Assembly (NCBI RefSeq): GCF_013404075.1
Contig: NZ_JACBJQ010000021.1
Location: 50,429 to 114,428 of the forward strand
Length of the DNA: 64,000 bases
Source: Mycolicibacterium vinylchloridicum
Lineage (GTDB): Bacteria > Actinomycetota > Actinomycetes > Mycobacteriales > Mycobacteriaceae
Direction: 5' to 3'
The translations under genes and the position numbers were made by a program. A model generated the notes under the pieces. The model saw nothing but the letters and a program-made list of their open reading frames with translations, did no database searches and had not been told where the DNA came from. Positions 59,515 to 64,000 of this stretch are shown one piece after another (the stretch's first letter is position 1; the number at the start of each line of letters is the position of its first letter).

Positions 59515-61530
59515 ATGGTTCTGCAAGCCCAGCCGGCCGGCGAGGACACTGAGAGCGTGGCATTCACCCCAGCCCCGCCGCCGCTGTCCGCAACCGCCCC
59601 GGTGCCCTACGCCTCGCCCGCTGCGCTGCGCAACCCCTTCCCGCCGATCGCGGACTACGGCTTCTTGTCCGATTGCGAGAACACCTGCCTGATCTCGTCA
59701 GCGGGCGCCGTGGAGTGGCTGTGCGTGCCGCGACCGGATTCGCCCAGCGTTTTCGGCGCGATTCTGGACCGCGGCGCCGGGCATTTCCGGCTGGGCCCCT
59801 ACGGCGTCTCGGTGCCGGCGGCCCGCCGATACCTGCCCGGCAGCCTCATTCTGGAGACGACGTGGCAGACCCACACCGGCTGGCTGATCGTGCGCGAAGC
59901 CCTGGTCATGGGCCCGTGGCACGATATCGACACCCGATCGAGGACACATCGGCGCACCCCGATGGACTGGGATGCCGAGCACATCCTGCTGCGCACCGTG
60001 CGCTGTGTGAGCGGCACCGTCGAGGTGGTGATGAACTGCGAGCCGTCCTTCGACTACGGCCGGGTCAACGCCACCTGGGAGTACTCGGCAAATGCCTACG
60101 GCGAGGCGATCGCGCGGGCCCGAAAGGATCCTGACGCCAACCCCACGCTGCGACTGACCACCAACCTGCGCATCGGTCTGGAGGGCCGCGAAGCCCGCGC
60201 GCGCACCCGCCTCAAAGAGGGTGACAACGTCTTCGTCGCCCTGTCGTGGTCGAAGCATCCGTCGCCGCAGACCTACGAAGAAGCCGCCGACAAGATGTGG
60301 CAAACCAGCGAGGCGTGGCGGCAGTGGATCAACATCGGCGACTTCCCCGACCACCCGTGGCGGTCCTACCTGCAGCGCAGCGCGCTCACGCTCAAGGGGC
60401 TGACATATTCGCCGACCGGCGCACTGCTGGCCGCCTCCACCACATCGCTGCCCGAGACCCCGCAGGGCGAACGCAACTGGGACTACCGCTATGCCTGGGT
60501 GCGTGACTCGACGTTCGCGTTATGGGGCCTCTATACCCTCGGTCTGGACCGCGAGGCCGACGACTTCTTCGCCTTCATCGCCGACGTGTCCGGCGCCAAC
60601 AACGGTGAACGGCACCCGCTGCAGGTGATGTACGCCGTCGGCGGGGAACGTGAGCTGGTCGAGGAGGAGCTGCACCACCTATCCGGCTACGACAACGCGC
60701 GGCCGGTGCGGATCGGCAACGGCGCCTATAACCAGATGCAGCACGACATCTGGGGCACGATGCTCGACTCGGTCTATCTGCATGCCAAATCACGCGAGCA
60801 GATTTCCGATCAGCTGTGGCCGGTGCTCAAGGAGCAGGTCGAAGAGGCGATCAAGCACTGGCGGGAACCCGACCGCGGCATCTGGGAGGTGCGCGGTGAG
60901 CCGCAGCATTTCACCTCGTCGAAGGTGATGTGCTGGGTCGCCCTGGATCGCGGCTCCAAGCTGGCCGAGCTGGTCGGCGAGAAGAGTTACGCCCAGCAGT
61001 GGCGGGCGATCGCCGAGGAGATCAAGGCCGACATCCTGACGCACGGGGTGGACGAGCGCGGGGTGCTCACCCAGCGCTACGGCGACGACGCGCTGGACGC
61101 ATCGCTGCTGCTGGTCCCCCTGGTGCGGTTCCTGCCGTCGGACGACCCTCGGGTGCGGGCCACCGTGATCGCGATCGCCGACGAGCTCACCGAGGACGGC
61201 TTGGTCCTGCGCTACCGGGTCGACGAGACCGACGACGGCCTGTCCGGCGAGGAGGGCAGCTTCACGATCTGCTCGTTCTGGCTGGTGTCGGCATTGGTCG
61301 AGATCGGCGAGGTCAGCCGCGCCCGGCATCTGTGCGAGCGGCTGCTGTCGTTCGCCAGCCCGCTGCACCTCTACGCCGAGGAGATCGAGCCGCGCACCGG
61401 CCGCCATCTCGGTAACTTCCCGCAGGCGTTCACCCACCTGGCGCTGATCAACGCCGTCGTGCACGTCATCCGCGCCGAAGAGGAAGCTGACAGCACCGGG
61501 GTGTTCCAGCCGGCCAACGCTCCGATGTAA
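59515..61530 (+). CDS. Trehalase, glycoside hydrolase family 15
   Basis: The 671-aa cytosolic enzyme has the GH15 (alpha/alpha)6 barrel. PIADYGFLSDCENTCLISSAGAVEWLCVPRPDSPSVFGAILD is the N-terminal beta-sandwich start, RNWDYRYAWVRDSTFALWGLYTLG lies near residue 320, EPDRGIWEVRGEPQHFTSSKVMCWVALDRG carries the general acid, and EEGSFTICSFWLVSALVEIG the base. In M. smegmatis and M. tuberculosis (Rv2402) homologues hydrolyse trehalose (prior knowledge). ATG 59515 is the first start. Confidence 0.92.
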   Translation: MVLQAQPAGEDTESVAFTPAPPPLSATAPVPYASPAALRNPFPPIADYGFLSDCENTCLISSAGAVEWLCVPRPDSPSVFGAILDRGAGHFRLGPYGVSVPAARRYLPGSLILETTWQTHTGWLIVREALVMGPWHDIDTRSRTHRRTPMDWDAEHILLRTVRCVSGTVEVVMNCEPSFDYGRVNATWEYSANAYGEAIARARKDPDANPTLRLTTNLRIGLEGREARARTRLKEGDNVFVALSWSKHPSPQTYEEAADKMWQTSEAWRQWINIGDFPDHPWRSYLQRSALTLKGLTYSPTGALLAASTTSLPETPQGERNWDYRYAWVRDSTFALWGLYTLGLDREADDFFAFIADVSGANNGERHPLQVMYAVGGERELVEEELHHLSGYDNARPVRIGNGAYNQMQHDIWGTMLDSVYLHAKSREQISDQLWPVLKEQVEEAIKHWREPDRGIWEVRGEPQHFTSSKVMCWVALDRGSKLAELVGEKSYAQQWRAIAEEIKADILTHGVDERGVLTQRYGDDALDASLLLVPLVRFLPSDDPRVRATVIAIADELTEDGLVLRYRVDETDDGLSGEEGSFTICSFWLVSALVEIGEVSRARHLCERLLSFASPLHLYAEEIEPRTGRHLGNFPQAFTHLALINAVVHVIRAEEEADSTGVFQPANAPM

Positions 61531-61540
61531 GCAGGGGTAA

Positions 61541-61969
61541 TCAGGCGAGCCGCTCGGCCATCAGGCCCGCCTCGACCCGCTTGAGCAGAGCTTTGGCCAC
61601 CGCCGCGTTCTCGACGTCGCCGCCCAGCGCGCTGGACAGGTGCTGTGCCCATTGCCGCCGGAGCCGCGTGAGGTTCTCGGCGGCCCGATCGGTCGGGAAC
61701 AGATTGATGCCACGCGCGTCGTGCGGATCAGCGCGCCGTTCGACGAAACCCCGGCGTTCCAGCCCCCGCAGCGCGGTCGACAAATTGCTGCGCTGCAGGC
61801 CGGTCGCACGCGCGACATCGCTGGGCGTCACACCCGGATGGTGATCGATGTGCCGCATCACATGGGCTTCCTGTGCGGTCAAGTGCTCGACATCGGCATC
61901 GACGCGCATCCGGAGTTCTCGCCCGACTCCGAGGATCGCCTCGGCGAGATCGGCCAGCTCACTGTCCAT
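61541..61969 (-). CDS. MarR family regulator
   Basis: This 142-aa winged-helix protein has TPSDVARATGLQRSNLSTALRGLERRGFVERRADPHDARGINLFPTDRAAENL. The start is ATG 61969 with AGGA seven bases upstream; TTG 61975 is less likely. Nearly the whole 70-base gap to the MFS gene is covered by symmetric AT-rich sites, so it should repress both itself and the pump. It converges with the trehalase gene. Confidence 0.88.
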   Translation of the reverse strand: MDSELADLAEAILGVGRELRMRVDADVEHLTAQEAHVMRHIDHHPGVTPSDVARATGLQRSNLSTALRGLERRGFVERRADPHDARGINLFPTDRAAENLTRLRRQWAQHLSSALGGDVENAAVAKALLKRVEAGLMAERLA

Positions 61970-61987
61970 CGACAAATCCTACCCCAC

Positions 61988-62021
61988 TAGTTATGATTCA
62001 ATAGTTATTACATCATAACTA
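61988..62021. promoter_or_regulatory. MarR operator with 10-bp inverted arms
   Basis: TAGTTATGAT (61988-61997) and ATCATAACTA (62012-62021) are perfect inverse complements. A third TAGTTAT occurs at 62002-62008. Each arm contains TATGAT, a -10-like hexamer, one in each orientation, so the element could hold both divergent promoters. Repression by the MarR protein is inferred. Confidence 0.7.
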
Positions 62022-62039
62022 CCTGATCGAGGACTTTCC

Positions 62040-63257
62040 ATGACCACCGTCGCCCAGCCCACTGACGCAGCGCACCGCGAGGCAGCCATTTCGCCATGGC
62101 TGCTCGTAGTGCTCGCCCTGCTGAGTGCGGTCGCACCGGTGGCCACCGACCTGTACCTGCCGGCGTTCCCGGAGATGACGGCGGAATTGCAGGGCAGCGC
62201 CACCGCCGTGCAGCTGACCCTGACCGCATTTCTGCTCGGGCTGACCTTCGGCCAGCTGACGTTCGGCCCGCTCTCCGACCGGCTCGGCCGGCGCCGCCCG
62301 TTGCTCGTCGGCGCCCTGTTGTGCGTGGCCGCCAGCGTGGTCGCGGCCACCGCGCCGAGCATCGGCATCCTCATCGCGGCCCGGTTCGCCCAGGGGTTCA
62401 CCGGTGCCGCCGGAATGGTGATCGGCCGTGCCGTGATCTCCGACCTCACCGACGGTAAGACCGCCGGGCGCGCGTTCAGCCTGATGATGATCGTCGGCGG
62501 TGTCGCACCGGTGGTCGCCCCGTTCGCCGGCGGCCTGCTGGTCGGTCCCCTTGGCTGGCGCGGCATCCTCTGGGTGGTGTGCGCGATCGCGGTGGCGATG
62601 CTGGTCTCGATCGTGCTCGTGGTCCGCGAGTCGCACCCCGCCGAACGGCGAGCTGAACTCAAAAGTGATGCCGCGCAGGGCATCTCACCGTGGTCGGCAC
62701 TGCGCTCTCGGACCTACCTCGCCAACACATTGGCCTTCGGTTTCGGCTTCTCGGTGATGATGGCCTACATCTCGGCCTCACCGTTCGTCTACCAGGTGAT
62801 GGTGGGCCTCACCCCGACGCAGTACGGCATCGCCTTCGGCGTCAATGCCCTGGGCATGATCACCGTCAGCGCAGCGTCGTCACGGCTGAACCAAACCATA
62901 TCCAGCGCCAAGCTTCTCGGCATCGGCTTGGTGCTGACCGTGGCCGCCACGCTGGTCCTGCTGACACTGGTCCTGACCGGGTCACCGGTGTGGCTGATCA
63001 CGATTCCGATCTTCGTGGCGGTCGCCTGCCAGGGCCTGATCCTCGGCAATGCCACCGCTCTGGCGTTGAGCGCCGTGCCGCGCGCGGCCGGTGCCGGATC
63101 AGCGGGCCTGGGCGCTTTGCAGTTCGGGCTCGGCGCCGCCGTGTCACCGTTGGTCGGCCTGGGCGGCGAACACACCGCCCTGCCGCTGGCCGTGGTCATG
63201 GTGACGGTGTCGGTGCTGGCACTGACGGCACATCTGGCCGGCCGCCGGGTCAACTGA
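62040..63257 (+). CDS. Bcr/CflA-type MFS multidrug transporter
   Basis: The 405-aa protein has 12 predicted helices. The N-terminal helix holds APVATDLYLPAFPEMTAEL, and motif A is LSDRLGRRRPLLVG, as in the Bcr/CflA (DHA1) family. RAVISDLTDG near residue 132 also fits. It is expected to export drugs or sulfur-containing metabolites. GAGG precedes ATG. Control by the divergent MarR is likely. No pathway partner is nearby. Confidence 0.9.
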   Translation: MTTVAQPTDAAHREAAISPWLLVVLALLSAVAPVATDLYLPAFPEMTAELQGSATAVQLTLTAFLLGLTFGQLTFGPLSDRLGRRRPLLVGALLCVAASVVAATAPSIGILIAARFAQGFTGAAGMVIGRAVISDLTDGKTAGRAFSLMMIVGGVAPVVAPFAGGLLVGPLGWRGILWVVCAIAVAMLVSIVLVVRESHPAERRAELKSDAAQGISPWSALRSRTYLANTLAFGFGFSVMMAYISASPFVYQVMVGLTPTQYGIAFGVNALGMITVSAASSRLNQTISSAKLLGIGLVLTVAATLVLLTLVLTGSPVWLITIPIFVAVACQGLILGNATALALSAVPRAAGAGSAGLGALQFGLGAAVSPLVGLGGEHTALPLAVVMVTVSVLALTAHLAGRRVN

Positions 63258-63315
63258 CCCCACAGATCGTCACGGCGTCCAATTCTTGTCGGGGGTCTGG
63301 CGTAGTCTCCGATTC

Positions 63316-64000
63316 ATGGATTCGAACGTGTGTTCGAGTGGCGAGTTGGAGGCGCTCGCCGGTGAGGCCGAGGCCTTGGGTGCGGTCGATATCGAGGCGT
63401 TGTCCCCGGCGCAGCGGTTCGTGGCGGTCGAGAAGCTCGAGACTGTCCGGCGTCTGCTCGCGGCGGTGTCGCTGTCCTGGGTGTCCCGGTTGGAGCAGTT
63501 CGAGGGGTGTCCGCCGGTGGGGATCACGTTGGCCGATGTGTTGCGGGTCAGCCCGAAGGAGGCCAGGCGGCGGATCCGTGATGCCGCTCAGCTGGCCCCG
63601 CGCACCACATTGACCGGGGAGCCGCTGGCCCCGCAGCTACCGGAAACGTCGCTGGCCTGGCATGCCGGGCAGCTCGATGGTGAGCATCTGCGGGTGATCC
63701 AGAAGTTCTTCGCCGATTTGCCCGACCACGTCCCTCCGGCGGAACGGGAGAAGGCCGAGCGCGCGTTGGCCACCCATGCGGTCAACGTGCGCCCGGATCA
63801 GCTGGAGCGCATCGCCCACCGGATGGCGTTGCATCTCAATCCCGACGGCACGTTCTCTGATGAGGACCGGGCGCGCAAACGCGGCTTCACGTGGGGCCGG
63901 CAACGTGCCGATGGCATGCGTGAGGGCAAGCTGGTCGCCGACCCGGAACTGCAGGCCGAGCTTGACGCGTGGAACGCCAAGTACGCCGCGCCCGGCATGT
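63316..64000 (+). CDS. 13E12-type DUF222/HNH endonuclease family protein (partial)
   Basis: The gene starts at ATG 63316 and runs off the right edge, giving 228 codons. ALSPAQRFVAVEKLETVRRLLAAVSLSWV, VLRVSPKEARRRIRDAAQLAPRTTLTGEPLAPQLPETSLAWHAGQLDGEHLRVIQKFFADLP and RDQLERIAHRMALHLNPDGTFSDEDRARKRGF-like blocks belong to the mycobacterial 13E12 repeat family (DUF222). The HNH endonuclease domain usually found at the C-terminus is beyond the window. Such genes occur in many near-identical copies. Confidence 0.88.
   Translation, partial: MDSNVCSSGELEALAGEAEALGAVDIEALSPAQRFVAVEKLETVRRLLAAVSLSWVSRLEQFEGCPPVGITLADVLRVSPKEARRRIRDAAQLAPRTTLTGEPLAPQLPETSLAWHAGQLDGEHLRVIQKFFADLPDHVPPAEREKAERALATHAVNVRPDQLERIAHRMALHLNPDGTFSDEDRARKRGFTWGRQRADGMREGKLVADPELQAELDAWNAKYAAPGM

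Overview
The window is high-GC actinobacterial chromosome and almost certainly comes from a Mycobacterium/Mycolicibacterium-type species. The evidence is the frequent GTG starts, the dense ATGA/GTGA stop-start overlaps, mycobacterial families (F420-type oxidoreductase, DUF4189 secretory protein, PGRS-like glycine repeat protein, mycothiol-type DinB enzyme, 13E12-type HNH protein), and a gene order that follows, from memory, the M. tuberculosis stretch from Rv2314c to Rv2402. No PE or PPE domain, insertion sequence, prophage or CRISPR array is visible. The picture fits a free-living, rapid-grower type genome. All homology calls rest on reading motifs; no database search was run.

Layout. 1-4.2 kb: partial LuxR/AAA regulator, quinone-reductase-like enzyme, secreted DUF4189 protein, a CAT-anticodon tRNA, threonine aldolase and a histidine phosphatase. 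4.2-11 kb: AhpD-like protein, the TldE/TldD protease pair and the UspABC sugar importer. 11-21.1 kb: an ECF-type transporter (T protein plus fused S-A-A protein), MarR regulator with MFS pump, luciferase-like oxidoreductase, bestrophin channel, acyl-CoA oxidase, and an orphan membrane/COX3/COX4 trio. 21.1-22.7 kb: HigBA toxin-antitoxin, tRNA-Asn and small proteins. 22.7-33.8 kb: housekeeping core of dnaG, dgt, a TPM-domain membrane protein, glyS, smtB-zur, uppS, recO and amiA2. 33.8-36.1 kb: an inserted TetR/FAD-monooxygenase/SnoaL-like block. 36.1-40.2 kb: phoH-ybeY-CBS-era operon. 40.2-45.4 kb: a second inserted accessory block (TetR, hydrolase, DinB enzyme, SnoaL, P450, LuxR). 45.4-50.1 kb: rsmE, dnaJ2, hrcA with a CIRCE element, and hemW. 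50.3-59.4 kb: PGRS-like protein, then the sulfur-assimilation island nirA-cysH-che1 converging on subI-cysT-cysW-cysA. 59.5-64 kb: GH15 trehalase, MarR with MFS pump, and the start of a 13E12-type protein.

How the genes work together. The clearest physiological unit is sulfur assimilation. SubI/CysTWA import sulfate, CysH reduces APS to sulfite, NirA/SirA reduces sulfite to sulfide, and Che1 makes siroheme for NirA. Each of the two operons is preceded by a roughly 30-codon open reading frame ending in clustered cysteine codons (Cys-Thr-Cys-Cys-Cys-Leu-Ala, and Ala-Cys-Cys-Arg). In front of nirA a perfect hairpin covers the Shine-Dalgarno sequence. This matches cysteine-responsive translational attenuation known in M. 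smegmatis. Zinc homeostasis (SmtB-Zur) and heat shock (HrcA-DnaJ2) are further regulated units.

The most informative non-coding sequence is in the divergent intergenic regions. There are four GCCAAC-N4-GTTGGC operators between a TetR gene and the monooxygenase, a tandem 15-bp operator inside what looks like a leaderless higBA promoter, two CGTAC-N3-GTACG sites in a near-consensus promoter, and 10-bp inverted arms between the last MarR and its MFS pump.
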